In this document: piece after piece, positions 22,651-35,369 of the stretch
Numbering within the stretch: the first letter of the stretch is position 1
How the letters are laid out: each line of letters begins with the position of its first letter
Assembly (NCBI GenBank): GCA_022385805.1
Contig: MU277746.1
Location: forward strand, 62,001-126,000
DNA from: Pilatotrama ljubarskyi
Taxonomy: Eukaryota; Basidiomycota; Agaricomycetes; Polyporales; Polyporaceae
DNA length: 64,000 bases
Direction of reading: 5' to 3'
Position numbers and translations under genes: made by a program
The notes under the pieces: model-generated
The model's database searches: none
What the model was told of the DNA's origin: nothing
Seen by the model: the letters and a program-made list of their open reading frames with translations, nothing else

Positions 22651-24627
22651 CTATATCTCCTTCGTAAATCGTTGCACATCAAGAAAAGAGGTTCCGACAC
22701 CGTCCAACATGTGCCCTTCCGACAGCGGTATCTCTGGGATGCCTGCGTCAGCATCTCCTCCAGGCGCGGAGACCTTCACCAAGTCAGGTGAACCGAACTC
22801 ACAGTCATCACCTTCTCCGTCGCCATCGATCTCTACGACGAACCGCGCGTTCGGCTCTGCGCCAGCCTGTCCCATCGTGTCCGTGCGGTTGCACACCGAG
22901 CGGTACACCTGCCCTTCGTCCTCGTCCTCGACGAGCAACACCAGCCTTGCGCTACACATCAACGCTCGTCAGCAAGTTTCCTACGCCACCACGCTGCAGA
23001 AAGATGGGGAAGCGCACTCACCTGTTGTAGTGCTCGGCGAGCCCGAACGTGCGGCACGCCTGCATGAGCACCTTGCTCACCGTGTGCCGCGCGCGCGTTT
23101 TGAACAGCGAGCGGCTCTCCGGATCGTCATTGTACTCGATCATGATCACGAAGCTCTCGTCCGCCTTCGCCGGTGCGCTGTTCTCACTGCCGCCTTGCGA
23201 CTGGCTTGCGGCGGCCGTGTCTGCAACTCGCGCAGGGCAGTTAGTCAGAGGAACGTGCGCTAGGAAACCGAACCTCGAGGCGCTCACCTTGGGACTGCGA
23301 GGCCGGGACTGGCGTGGACTTCGCAGGCTGGGCCTTCTCGAGCTTGATCTTGGGCGACGGCGCGCGCTCGCGCTCAGCCTTGACGGCGCGGACCTCGGGC
23401 ATCGCGTCGAGCTGCACGAGCGAACCGTTCCCATGCCCGCTCCCATTCCCGCCTCGAGAACCTGACGCCGGCTTCACAGCTGACGCCGCGCGGCCTTGCG
23501 AAGACGAGGGCGCAGGCTTCGCCTGTGGGGGCGGCGCGGCGCTGATAAACTCGGTGTCCTCGAGCTCGTCGTACTCCTCGTCGACGCTCACGTCCTCCGA
23601 ATTCGACGCCTCGCCAGCGCCGGGCTTGTGGCCGTGCTCCTCGGCGGGTTCACGCTGAGGCTCGACGCCGTAGTCGGACAGGATGCGAGGGCGGGCTACG
23701 CGCTTCTTGGTCGGGGAGACGATGCGGATCTCCTCTTCGGCTTCGTCTTCCTCTTCGCTCTCTTCAGGTGTTTCAGGGGGAGCTGGTGTCTTCCCAGGAG
23801 CGGAAGCGGCGGAGGTCGCGCCTGCTTTCGAGGTCGGCGCCGCTTGTGGCTTCTTGCTACTGCTACTGCCGGCGCTAGCGGTGGACGTGTCCGTGCGGTT
23901 ACCCGCGAGCACGAGTGGGGCTTTCTTCGGGCTTGCAGTTTGCTGCCCTCTGGCCGGAGAACGTGATGCTGCTACGCTCGGGAGCCGGATAGGTACCGCG
24001 CTGGGACCTGCAACCGCTTTCCTCTGCGAGGAAAGGCGGCGAGCGGAGCTGCTGGGTGCCTCAGAACGTCTCGGCAGCGCTGTCGGACCATGTAGAGACT
24101 TGACCAGCACGGTATGGAGGATCGAGCTGACGCCTTCCCAGGCCGTGCTGTGAATACGGACGCTTGTGTCTGCTGACCCAAACAGGTCGGTAGTCTCGAA
24201 GGCGATGTCGCCTGTAAGGCCAAACACGTCTCTAGCAGTGTTTTGCGCGTCCTGCGACGCGCCGTTAGTACAAATCTGCAATAAGGAGGGTTCGTTGTAC
24301 CTCGAAAGTCTTGGGAAGCGGGACTAGGACGCGTCCTTGCTCGTGGCACAGGACAATGAGCTCTTGGGTGGACTTGACGTCCGGGTTCAGACGCGATTGG
24401 AACAGCATCGCTGTGGTGCAGCTCTGTCTCCCTCTCGACCAATCCAGGCCCCCCAGTATGCAAAAGTGAAGTGTATCTGCCACCAAGTCAGTAGCAAAGC
24501 GCGAGGGAGGACGGTTCGGGGCGAGTGTGGTACATTGGCACCGGGCCAAACAGACGACAACAACGCGTGGCTTGGGCGCGTCTGTGGCTGTCAGCTCTGT
24601 CACGCTAAGTACCGCTTCTCCCGCCAT
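22651..24627 (-). CDS. Acidic low-complexity protein with possible ubiquitin-like C-terminal domain
   Basis: Minus-strand exons: from about 24627 to 24302, ending CHEQGRVLVPLPKTFE; an intron with branch site CTAAC and acceptor near 24255; a long exon starting DAQNTARDVFGLTGDIAFE; then two C-terminal exons. Residues after about 150 are Ser/Ala/Pro-rich with a very acidic block (EESEEEDEAEEEIRI) and basic clusters (SPTKKRVARPR), suggesting a nuclear protein. The C-terminus (ESFVIMIEYNDDPESRSLF, KVLMQACRTFGL, ARLVLLVEDEDEGQVY, RFVVEID) has the strand-strand-helix-strand order of a ubiquitin-like fold. That is my inference; I do not recognise the gene. The start is uncertain (24675 is the alternative). 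Confidence 0.55.
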
Positions 24628-24679
24628 CCATAATCTAGAGCGCAGGATTTTGAGCGCACTTTCATGTCCGACCACGATG

Positions 24680-25940
24680 TCTAGGAGTCACTGTCTTCCC
24701 CCAGCACCTCCGTTGACCAAGCCTTGCGCCCCGATGAGTACCCCCCGCTCGCCGTTGTCGAGCTCAAGTCGACCCCGCCTGGATCGCACACGGTCATGTA
24801 TGGCATAGTCGCCCGCGCGCCAAGACCGCTACGCGTCGGCCTCTTCGTGCGTCTGTACCTCGCTAATACACACCGACATGGCGGAGGCCAACTTCAGAGC
24901 AATACCACCGTGACCCCTCTGCCGATCGCCGGGCGGATCGTTGGACTGAGGGCGGTCAAAGACCGGGAGGTAGAGTACGTCGTCAGAAACGAGGTGCAAG
25001 GCAGAGTTGGAGTCCGCCGCGTGCACTTGCATGCTCAGAGAACGCGGACACTGCGACTTTCCCCGTCTCCGCGCGAGAACTGCGAGTGTGCCTCGCGAGA
25101 GCTTCGCAGGGTCCGCACAGCCTGGCGGTATTGAGGAGGAGCACTCAGAGGTAGGAGGGAGCGAGACGCGCGCCCCAACGCTGGCTGTCCATGGAGAACC
25201 AAACCTCCTCAGGTGGCCCTTCTTGCGGCTCGCTGCAGCGGCGGATCGCTCGAACCCATTCATTCTCTGTATCCTCTACGTACGTGGATCGCGTACCCAG
25301 GCCCAAGAGAACGAGGCGGAGCGTCACTGGGCTCGGACGCCCCCGAACAGCTTCACGCCGCACCTGGCCGCAGCGCGCCCGCGCAAAACGGTCCGTCCAT
25401 CGTCTTCGTATACGTAGACGTCGCCAACCCGTCCAGCTTCTACCACGATCGGCGCGCCGCGACCGCCAACGTCGACGCAGGCCGATCGACGGCCGTCACG
25501 ATGGGGACGGCGGTGGTCCACTGCTCTCCCGGCGACGCTGCGGGACGCGGCGGATGGCAGGGTCGCGCGCGCCGGGCGGAACATCGAGCGAGAAGGGAAT
25601 TCCTGGAAATACGAGAGGTTGTAGACGTGCGCAGCCACCCCACTCCATTCTAACGAGAGCTGTCGCGGAGCTGTCAACGGTGTGGGAACCGTGAAGAGGT
25701 AAGTTGAGCATTTGGCGCATGTCCCAAGAGCCCGATCACTCACGGTAGCTCACGTAAAACCCGACGGCAGCGAGGCATTCAGCGAGCAGAAAGCAGAAGC
25801 AGGCGAGATTGCTGAAAAACCCGCATCCGTCATCGAATCGGCGGTTCAGCAACGGGAGTCAAAATAATGATACAGACAGCCGATCCACACATAGACATGT
25901 CCCAGGAACTATACAACATACGCCAATTCCAAGCCTGGAT
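24680..25940. other. Unresolved coding-like region
   Basis: High GC, with frames open on both strands (minus 25,744-25,324, 25,363-25,145 and 25,263-24,829; plus 25,213-25,653). A minus-strand gene with several exons is likely from composition and from pieces such as VGDVYVYEDDGRTVL and EEVWFSMDSQRWG. I could not find a start and splice chain that holds frame and recognise no domain, so no gene is called. Confidence 0.35.
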
Positions 25941-28900
25941 CTACGCACTCGCCATCACCACAGGCGGAAACGCGTCCGACGCGACCTTCGCCTTCTTCTT
26001 GCTCGGCGAGCTCGAGCCGCTGCCCTTGCCCTTCTTCCCCACGTCGCCGCTGCTGCTCGAAGAGGCCATCAGAGGCGGCGCGCCGGAGAAGTCGGTCTTC
26101 GTCTCGCCCATGTCTGACGAGCCTCGCAGGCCGCCGGCGGCTGGAGGCGGCGGAGGCGCGGGCCCTGAACCGGGGGCAGGCGCCGGTGGCTTTGCCTTGC
26201 CCTTCTTCTTGGCCGCGCTCGCAGCTGGGGTCGCCTTGTTGACGGTCCCGAGCGGCCCGATCTTGGCGTGGGAGGGGCTCGGGGGGTCGTCTGGCAAGAC
26301 GATGGGCGGGGCGTCCCCTGGGGGTACAGGCGCAGCGGGACCCGACGCGGGGCCTGGAGGAGCCCCACCGAGGCTGGGCTGCGGTAGACCTGCTGGAGGG
26401 GCGGCGGGAGGCGGCATGGCGAGGGATGCGGCCATCTCGGATATACGCGACTGGTAGAAGGGCTTGAGGAGGCCGATCTGGTTGTCGACCATGGTCGAGT
26501 CGAGGGGTATAAATGGTGGCGGCGGCGGGAAGGGCGGTGGAGGCTCTGTAGGCTTCGCTCTGCAGGGGAATGATCAGTAGCGCACGTAGCTCGGGGCTTG
26601 TAGCGACATACGCAGGTCCATCCTTGAGAGCCCCTTTGCCCTTGCCCTTGAGCAGCCGCTTGGGTATCGAGAGACTCGCAAGGCCGAACTCGTCGGCAAT
26701 GCCGAGCTCTTTGAGTCCGAGGAAGTCTTCGCCGAACGATTCTGCGAAGTTGCCCCTGCAAGAGCATTAGCACGATAGCGCCTACACGACAACGTGGGAA
26801 CATACATGACGAATTCGCCGTCCTCTTCCTCACCTTCCATGCGGAAGAGTGCATCATCGTCCCAGGCTTCCTCGGTAGTCTACGCCCACGATGAGGACGA
26901 GGATGTGGCTTGAAAGTGCGCGATAGCTACTCACCGCTTCTCGATAAGCGTTGGCAAGCTTCTTCTCGAGGTCTGAGAGCCGACCGCCGTATCGAACCAC
27001 GTCATCCTTGATGTAACGTTCGAGGTCGCCGATACGCGTGATACCGCTCTCGAAAAGGGTATGCAGGATGATTTCCTGCCAGATCGGGGCGTGAGTAGTC
27101 AGAAGTGGGACTGGCACATTCGCAACTCACCTCAGCGGTCATCTTGTTCCCATACTTATCACACAGAAAGCGAATAGTTCTGCCGACGTTAAACATGTAC
27201 TCAGCGGTCACGCTTGCAAGGACGTCCAACGCCAACTTCGACGCCCCTGTTGAAGACATCAGCGAGGCGCTCGATAAACAACGCAGTTTACCGGTTTACC
27301 TTGGAAGCCCGCATGTTCCAGAACCTTGCCCCCCATCCAATGAAGACAGTCGTCCGCATTCTCTGCGCCCAAATCCAGACCCGCCCCAGGCGGCTTCCAC
27401 GGGCGCTCGTCGACAACGTCGTCCAACTCCTCCGCGATATCCTGGACTGGCGGTTGTGCGAACCCACCGTTGTCCTCTGCGCTCTGGATGAGGGCAGAGT
27501 ACTTCGCATGCGTCGTGCGCACTCTCCTAAGCGTCCGGATGTTGTTGTTCATATGGAAGAGCAGCGTGTTCGGCGAGCCCGCTTGCTTCTTCTTCTTCCG
27601 GCGCCGTGTACTTGACCGCGGAGGGTCGGTAATGACAGTGGGTGGGGCGGGCGAGGGTATCTCTGAAGAGGCATGCACGAGCGTCGGAAGGCCGTTGCCG
27701 AGCATCTCGTCGGAGCGCATAGCGTCCCACCAGAGCTCGACGACCTCCCGGTCTACTGGACTCTGCGTCCGCGCACGCTTACGCGGTCGATTCTCGGGGA
27801 AGCCGTTACTGCTGATATGTGAGCCTTAGTCCAAGAGCACTTCGCTTGTCCACGTACAGTTTCCGCTTGGCACCGATGTCACCATCGACAGTGCTGAGGT
27901 TAGAGCTCCCGGCTATAGACGACGCATCCATGTCGTCGTCGACTACTACAGCATATCGGAGCAATCGTTCCTTGAGTTCAGTTGCAGAAGGCTGTCGTCC
28001 TCTAGAGTCTGGCTGGCCAGACAAGAACGCATCGACGTCCCGGTCCAGCTCTAGAAACGTGGACATACCAGCCTGCGAGCGGACGATCGCGGAAGACTCG
28101 GGGAATGTGGTATCTCGCTGGATCTTCCTGGTCTGTCCAGGCAGGGGTGCGGATTGCTTTGTCGGGCTTGGCGACCGGAAAGACAACCCGGGTGGCAGAC
28201 GGCCGTTCCCGTTCAGGGACGTACCGTTGACCCTGGGGGTAATGCCACGAACAGGCACTTCACCTGGGATGACAGGATCGGCACGTTCCTTCAGGTCCGT
28301 GATGTTCTGCAGCAATCTCTCCGCTTTGACTTTGAGCCTGGATGCGCATTGCCGGAGAGGATGATCCTGGTGAACGATGAGTATACTGTCTCAGCGCGAC
28401 AAAGCAATGGTAGGCTTAAGGCAGCCTGGAGCCCGCGCGGACGGATCGCGATCATAGTAGGAGCTTGCCTGCGCACACTGTAAAGCCCTTGGACCTTTCT
28501 CCTTTGCGAGCGATGGGGTCGAGAGCCCGCGCCGCGAGACGCAGGCTTATTGTCCATGGGCGTATGGTCCTCAGACAGGCTACTCACCTCTGTCGCATTA
28601 TAGGTGAAGCAATTGGACCATATAAGGTCGAGATCGTCCTTGAATTCCTTCTTGGACTTATACTGCCGCTGCTTCACCTTCCTAAGCATCGTCTGAAGGT
28701 CCATTGGGTTGGAGATAACTGCCATGCCATGAAGTCAGCTGTAGTCGTCATTAGAACGTGGCGACGCACTGTCATAGTAGTCGGGGACCTCTGTCTTCGA
28801 CACTGGCTTCAAGAATGCTTCCGCGTCGCGGTTATCCTGAGAGCGCGAGTCAGTGCACGTGCGGGCGCGCGGTGGCTGAGGTCGCACCATTGTAACCGTG

Positions 28901-29255
28901 CGGAGGTCGATGAGGAGACCCTCCAAGGAGTCATAGAACGCGTCTGCAAGCTTCCCCGCATCGCTGGTCGCTCTCTGCGAAAGCCTCAGCGCACGTCGGC
29001 GGCTCTCCCATGGGATATACTGACCCGGGTTTCCTTGACGGCGCTTAAGAGTAACTTGAGCTCGGATTCCGGGAGCGAGGACTTGACCTGGCTCGCGGTG
29101 AGAGTCCTGAGCAGATTCTGACCGTCTGCGACGTTAGCGAGCGAATTTGAGGCTGGATGGCTGGAGGACGTACGTTCATAGTCGGTCCATCCGGTGGCGG
29201 GCGGTGGGCCGGTGGATGTTGCGGAACAAGGTGGGGTATTGAAACTCCGACGCAT
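25941..29255 (-). CDS. SPT7: SAGA complex subunit Spt7 (bromodomain and histone fold)
   Basis: Multi-exon minus-strand gene. The N-terminus has [23 protein letters not shown] bromodomain follows across two exons (about 28,830-28,590): [18 protein letters not shown] joined to [14 protein letters not shown] and [13 protein letters not shown], with the acetyl-lysine-binding Asn in YNA, then [20 protein letters not shown] linker with RRRKKKKQ leads to [15 protein letters not shown]. The histone-fold (bromo-associated) domain is [19 protein letters not shown] and [18 protein letters not shown] (about 27,240-26,960), then [19 protein letters not shown] and a Pro/Ala/Lys-rich tail ending at 25941. 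Spt7 scaffolds SAGA and pairs with Taf10/Ada1-type histone folds in the nucleus. Start 29255 is chosen; 29318 is possible. Divergent from CDH1. Confidence 0.85.
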
Positions 29256-29469
29256 GCAAACAATTGCTCCTTCCCCGCACCGCTTTTCGGAGTCAGAAAC
29301 GCGGGGTCGGCGCGCCAAACGCGCGACGCGACTCCGGATTGTCAGCAGCCGCCACTGCTTTAACTTGTACCTCGACCACCACCTCGCTCATGCTAGCTTT
29401 CGACTGATTTCTTCAATCTGCTCGACGCTTTCACCATCTTTCCTTCTGAACAGTCCACCCGCCGCCGCA
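29256..29469. promoter_or_regulatory. Divergent SPT7-CDH1 promoter region
   Basis: About 215 bases separate the two start codons, so both genes must share upstream sequence and part of their leaders. No clear TATA box was seen. Confidence 0.5.
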
Positions 29470-31684
29470 ATGTCTGGCTTGAAGAACTCGCCGTTTGGCA
29501 AACGCCTCCGGGGCACGGACGAAGACAGCCCGCGCAAGGGCCGTGGGCGGTTCACGCCTGCCTTCGGTGTCGCGCCAGCGTCCACGCCATCGCTCGATTC
29601 GCGTCCAACGACGAGCGAGGCCGCGACACCGGAGTCTCCGGAACGCGGAGCGCACAGAGACTATGGAGACCGGTTCGTCCCTACGCGCGACGCCGGCGAC
29701 ATGCGCACAACCTACCATCTCATGGACGGTGCCACTCCGTCTACGCCGAAGAAGAATCGGATGATTCCTACGGAGTCGGACGCGCTCAAAGAGCAGGCCA
29801 ACGCGATCTTCAACTCGATCCTCCATACAGAAGTCACTCCTTCGTCCCCGCAACGTTCTGGGTCACCGGTACGCCAACCTTCAGCATCCACGTCGACCCT
29901 TCCGACCACCCCGACGCGTCGTCGACTCTTCGCATTCAACTCTCCATCGCGCTCGAACCCCGCCACTCCCTCGCGGCGCCTAGATTTGCCCAACGACGAA
30001 GCGTATTCGTTGAGCCCCGTACGAGCGGAAAGTCGTTATCTACTGGAGAGCCCCAGGCGACAATTGCGAAGCGTGTGCAAGACCCCATATCGCGTGCTGG
30101 ACGCTCCGGAACTCGCTGACGACTTCTACCTGAACCTGGTGGACTGGTCGAGTACAAACGTGCTTGGGGTTGGCCTTGGCGCCTGCGTATACCTCTGGAC
30201 TGCTCATACTGCCCAAGTGTCGAAGCTATGTGACCTAAACAGCGTCCATGACACCATCAGCTCCGTCTCTTGGGTGCAGAAGGTAGGCCCGTTCTCTTGT
30301 CTACCCCGCGCTCGAGATCTTGGGAGGTCTTCGACTGTTCGATGTGGCTACGCGTTCCGAGAGCAATGGATCGATTGCCAGTTGTCAATCCAAGGACTGT
30401 TCGATTGTAACATGCTGGTGCGCCGACCGCAAGAGGCAAGCAGTATCAGACCCAAGCACGATCGTCTACGTCGACAGCATGTTGCATACGATGGTACCGA
30501 AGAGACAAGCGATTGACACACGACAAACGAGATCTATTGCTCTCGGGAACACTACTGAGCGGCAGCCCCTCGGGGCGAGCTGCAGTTTAGCCACAATAGA
30601 CGCCCAATACCCGGTTTCTATTGTTCCAAAAGCGATCAATGCGAAGTCGGGCGGGAATGTCGCGGCGGCCACAGGCCCCACCATTTCTGAGATCACCTTT
30701 CCTGATCATACCTTATGTTGCAGAGATGCTAATTTCCTTCCTTAGGGTACATCGCTAGCAGTAGGCACGCTGTCCGGCCGCTTGCACATCTACGACGCGA
30801 GCACCCTTCAACTTACGAGGACGTACGAACGCGCACACACCCAGCGCATAGGCGCGCTCTCCTGGAACTCGCATATCCTCTCCTCAGGGTCGCGTGACCG
30901 GATGGTACACCACCGGGACGTACGGGAGCCCGGTACTCGACCGTTCAAAAAGTGCCAGGGACACAAGCAGGAGGTTTGCGGTTTGCGATGGAGTGGTGAT
31001 GGCGGGCCGCAGGCAGCGACGCTGGCAAGTGGTGGCAACGACAACAAGGTCTGCATCTGGGACCTCCGAGGATCGAAGCGGCCGGGCGGGCTCGGGACTC
31101 CCGCGCGCACAGGGAATGTGCCCGGGAGCTCTAGCGCGGCCGGTACGAGCAACGGAGACGACGGTGATACACCGCTGTGGAAGTTCCACGAGCATACCGC
31201 CGCCGTCAAGGCGCTCGCATGGGACCCGCATGTGTCGGGCATCTTGGCCACTGGTGGTGGTACGGCAGACAAGCACATACGCTTCTGGAACGTCCAGAAT
31301 GGTACCATGCTGAATGAGCTGGACACAGGCAGTCAGGTGCGTAGTGATTCTCTCTACTTAAGAGTACGAGACTGACGATGTTGATGTGTAGGTGTGTAAC
31401 CTCACTTGGTCCCTTACGTCGCACGAGATAGTGTCGACGCACGGTTTCTCCTCCACGACCGCTCAGAACCAGATATGCATCTGGAAGTACCCTTCGCTGG
31501 ACATGGTCGCATCCCTGACAGGTCATACGCATCGGGTGCTCTACCTCGCCATGAGTCCCGATGGGGAGACGATCGTTACCGGCGCGGGCGATGAGACGCT
31601 GCGGTTCTGGAACGCTTTCCCGAAGAAGGAGAACCACGAGGCTCATCGGGAAAGCAAGCTCGACTACGCCAAACTCATCCGCTG
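29470..31684 (+). CDS. CDH1: APC/C activator Cdh1 (Fizzy-related, WD40)
   Basis: Three exons: 29470-30281, about 30746-31335 and about 31392-31684. The N-terminus has GRFTPAFG and the C-box-like DRFVPTRD, then a Ser/Pro-rich region with many SP/TP sites as expected for CDK control. The Cdh1-specific stretch [28 protein letters not shown] and [11 protein letters not shown] opens the seven-bladed WD40 propeller. Later blades: [74 protein letters not shown] and [12 protein letters not shown]. It ends in the IR dipeptide (KLIR) that docks on the APC/C. Cdh1 recruits substrates for ubiquitination in late mitosis and G1. The first intron, 464 bases, is far longer than others here. Confidence 0.93.
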
Positions 31685-33558
31685 ACCGACTTCTGCGGCC
31701 CCCTATCCTTATTGCGTTATTGTCTAACGCTACGCCCGCCTCGACGCCTGTCCCCTTCAACATTGGTCTGCCGGCTGCGCCGTCTCACGTCCAACGCCCT
31801 CGCCATCTGTTGCTTTGCTCTCCCTTGCCATTGTACTGCTGCGCGCGCGACAGATGGACTGTCGACCGACATACTGTATCATCTTGTAGTGCTTTTGGCT
31901 TCCGCCGCCACCGGTCTTTTCCCTTCGCTGATCGTGTTAAGTAGACTACGCTGCCATCTATTTGCTCATGGACGCTCTGCACATCACTCCCATCCCCGTT
32001 TTTCCATCCCGTCCGCTTGCCATGGCGCTCAAACATCGTCACACCCTACAGTCCGCGGCCAAACCGTAATCATGATCTCATTGCTCTGTCCACCATGTAT
32101 CGGAACTGTCCATTGCCACTGTTACGTTCATCGTCATTGTCCATCGTCTCTCATCTCTCACTACCCATCTCATCATCCCATACGTTGCCGCCCCATATCC
32201 ACTTCTTGCTATGTCATATTATCGAATGGGTGTTGTCTCTGTATACGTTTCCACCGTTCCCCTTTCTCTCCTGTAGGGCTATCATGACTCGACTCGTCAT
32301 CCACCGTTGCTTCTCCCCCCGCATGTCCAGCTCCAGATTTGTCCCTCCCATTGGTTCTGCCTATATATGCTCCCAACAAGCGCATACGTACTCATCGTAC
32401 CCGTCGCACATATCCATTGCTTCTCACATATGTTGCAGAATGTACAGTTTCGGCTGTAATCTACCGCCGCTGGCCAGGCTGAAGATCATCGTACCAGGTG
32501 TGTCCAGCTACTTCAGGACCATGGAATGACAGTTGATCGTACTCAGCATTATAGGATCTGAGTATCATCAGCGCATGGCATTCATGCCACAGTTCATCTC
32601 AGTTCGACCGGTGCTATTGCTGCGCGCAGCATGCGAGCCGGCATATTGAATGCATGAACGCTCGAACGCTCCGCCCATCCCATCCTCATGCTGCGGACGC
32701 GTGGTGGCTTCATCTCACGGTGTGGCTTCTTCCAGCATAGCGTCTTGACGACCCTGCATCCTGCGGAAAATCAACCGGAAGTCGGGCCAGATGTTGTATC
32801 ATCTCATGCACGCGAGAAGTCCCCCCACTCCTCAGGGGAACGACTCGGGCTACTCGTGTACGGTATGCTGTCCTGGCTTTGGCGCCATGCAGAGGAAGGC
32901 CTGTGTGCCCCTTTTCTGGTCAGATTACACATATGATCGGCGAGCTTGTGGGCGATGCAGCTTGGGAATGCTCGAGAGGCATGCCGGTAGAACATCGGAC
33001 GAACAGGCGATGCGCAGGATCCGAGGCGGTCTATCGTCTGGCTGTGAGCGAGGCCTGGTATTCGCCCGTCCACTGGGCCCGAGAGCCATGAACCATAGGA
33101 TGCTGTAGCTCCGTGCAGCTCCGTCATGAGCGACAGCAGCAAGAGAAGACCAGGCCGAATGCCCTAGAGGATGGGGGAGCTGGCAGCTGGTGGCTTGCCG
33201 CTCATATGCCATGCATTCCGCCTCTTAGCAACTTAGTCGTATTCAGGCAAATAGAGACGGGCAGACAGAAGGACTTGCATCTCAGCTTCACATGGCATTG
33301 CTCGGATTGCCCAACTCAAATTGTGAGTGTCGCTTCGCAGCATCGCGATACTTTAATCAGGATTTGCATCATACATACCGGGATATAGATACAGCCTAGC
33401 ATGTGGACGCATTAGGACCTCGAGTTAGCTAACATATTGGGAGCAGAAACGGTACCGTCAAGAGCCAACAGTAGTCCTATAGTGTATCACAGAAGTAAGT
33501 CAGTACAACGCGGCTAACGAACACGGCACGACTGACAGTGACCGAGGAGGTCGCCGGG
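31685..33558. other. Long 3' region between CDH1 and the kinase array
   Basis: 31,690-32,420 is pyrimidine-rich, probably the CDH1 3' UTR and beyond; the long frames in it are composition artefacts. 32,420-33,350 has no supported gene. 33,350-33,558 is the 3' flank of K1; a short tract GGATATAGATACAGC recurs in the 3' flank of K2 (about 37,380). Confidence 0.45.
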
Positions 33559-34888
33559 CTACCTGACGAATTTCTTCAAGTGAGTGAACCCTTCCCATGC
33601 TACCGCGACGGTGTCGTTCAACACTCGACCGATGGCCGGCTCTGACCTAGGAGCTAGACGCCACCGATACACATGCTTTCCAAGAGAGTCGCGAGTTTCT
33701 TCCCAGTGCGCTAGGGCGTCGTCAGCAGTTGGCCTAAGTTCCGGTTGCACCTGCGTCATTCGTTCGACCAAGGGTTTCAGGAAATGCATGTTGTTGTACT
33801 TCTACGAGGGACGTTCAGCGAGAGCCCTTACTAGTTTGCTAACTTGTACTGACCTCTTCAAATTCCTGCGCATACAGATTTCCTAACGCGAAGATGTCCA
33901 CCTTGTAAGCGTCGTACGGAATATCAGAAGACAGCTCCGGCACATCGGTGTCGCGACCGACGTCTCCGACAACGTAAGAGGAGACGCCTGGAGGGAAATA
34001 GCAGGCAAGTCCAAAGTCGATGTAGTAGTATTGCATCTTCCTGTTGGTCCGCGGTAGTGCAGTGATTGGATGGATGGCATCCGGCGTATGATCTAGTCGA
34101 ACTGGATGGTGGCCATCCGGGTATAGAGCCTTCGCGTCCATCATGATATTCTCGACTGCGATATCACTATGGGCCGATGAGTGGTTGATCTACGTGTAGT
34201 ACTTGATGGACCTACCGATGCACGATGTTATGCCTGTGCATGAAGGCCAAGCCCTACGCCCCCGGGACGTGTCATGCGAGTGCGGTACCCACTCCGGGTG
34301 ATTGACGTACCTCGAGGGTTTGCGTGATGAAGTCGATAGCTTCCCCGACCGTGCCAAACCCCGGGTCATTGCAGGGCCGCAGGTAGGGCATGACCATCAA
34401 TGACAGCATAGGGTCGAACGGGTCGTCGAGTATACGAAGCACAGGGACGCTATGGTTCTGAGGATCCTGAGTGGACGACAGGAATTGGGCAATCTGCAAC
34501 TCCTGACTGTCTTTGCGGAACTTCTTTATGGCGACGAGCTCGTTTGTATCGCTCTGTTTTGCGTCCATGACTTGATGGTCCTGTGAGAGGACACTGAGTT
34601 GAAACGCTCGTTCCGGAAGCGTAAAGACTCAAAACGTACCATTTGCACGATAGAGTCCTCGCAATAAATGGGATCCAGTCGCGTACCGACCCACGAAGGC
34701 TCCCAGTTCGGCCAATATCGAGGTCGTAATACGAGACCATTGTCAAGTAAGTACTTATGGCGGTCTTTCCAGAAGATCTCGGATGGTATGAGGCCATAGT
34801 TGCCCTTGAGGGTCGAGCATCTATAACGCTCCGCTTGTTCCTCGCTCACGAAGACATAGTGGGGTAGCCGTTTGCCCTGCTTAGACAT
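33559..34888 (-). CDS. Protein kinase-like K1 (array pair 1)
   Basis: Five exons: 34888-34640, 34580-34311, 34253-34216, 34166-33854 and 33801-33559. They sum to 371 codons in frame. The N-terminus (KRLPHYVF, STLKGNYGLIPSEIFW) and a family block RPRYWPNWEPSW plus YCEDSI replace a glycine loop. The kinase core is then clear: ELVAIKKF with the beta-3 Lys, LMVMPYLRPCND at the hinge, GLAFMHRH, the catalytic HRD split by an intron (VHR then DIAVENIMMD), YIDFGLA (metal-binding DFG), VPELSSDIPYDAYKVDIFALG in place of the APE region, and ELRPTADDAL. The tail WRLAPRSEPAIGR and DTVAVAWEG is shared by all copies. Catalytic residues are present, so an active kinase is plausible. Head to head with T1. Confidence 0.85.
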
Positions 34889-34977
34889 GCGTGGAGGACG
34901 AGCAAGTCGAAGATGGGGTTATTGAGGGCATCGGGTATTGGACGATTGGACCTCCACTCAGGAGTCTCTGGAACGTG

Positions 34978-35015
34978 GACGAAACGTGTTTTCCAAAGCA
35001 GGTCAGTATGTTCGC
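34978..35015 (+). promoter_or_regulatory. Array intergenic motif, pair 1
   Basis: ACGTGGACGAAACGTG is followed by GGTCAGTATGTTCGCA. This is the pair 1 version of a motif found 99-124 bases upstream of six K starts. It may be a promoter element or, as GTCAGT is donor-like, a 5' UTR splice site for T1. Confidence 0.5.
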
Positions 35016-35369
35016 ACCTCCCGGAACGCTCGGTCCTAGGACTCGTCCACACAGCCTCGTACTCGCAGAATTCTCGGTGCGCGCCCACACTGAGTCAGGC
35101 GACTGCTTGTGAGTAACTCGTGAGATGGGGCTTGAATCTGACCCGTAATCGTACCGATACACGTTTCGTACACGTTCCCGAGGCTTTGCGCATAGACGCC
35201 ACTGCTGTGGCTTAAATGGCTTGCCCGCGTTATCGCTGAACCGCGCCGACTCCAATCAGGCCGCCTTAGAGCGGCGAACGCACCTCCTGTTCCCGTGGTT
35301 TGTAGCCAACCCACGCGATTCCGGACCTGCTGGCATCGCTGCCGCGGCCAAGCGACTGCTCGCATCGAC

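Noticed and set aside
22403..23263. 286-codon plus-strand frame
   Set aside because: Ser/Arg-rich shadow opposite the C-terminal exons of the minus-strand acidic protein; no motif.
26069..26857. 262-codon minus-strand frame
   Set aside because: It is an Arg/Pro-rich shadow of the SPT7 C-terminal exons in another frame.
29194..29469. Upstream ATG for CDH1 giving a 92-residue extension
   Set aside because: The extension is not protein-like for Cdh1 and overlaps the SPT7 start region; [13 protein letters not shown] at 29470 is the natural start.
30320..30440. Extra WD-repeat exon inside the CDH1 intron
   Set aside because: Including it would break the propeller, since blades on either side already join cleanly; kept only as a low-interest note.
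31700..32530. Long plus-strand frames after CDH1
   Set aside because: Pyrimidine-rich 3' DNA leaves frames open by composition; translation is His/Ser/Cys-rich with no domain.
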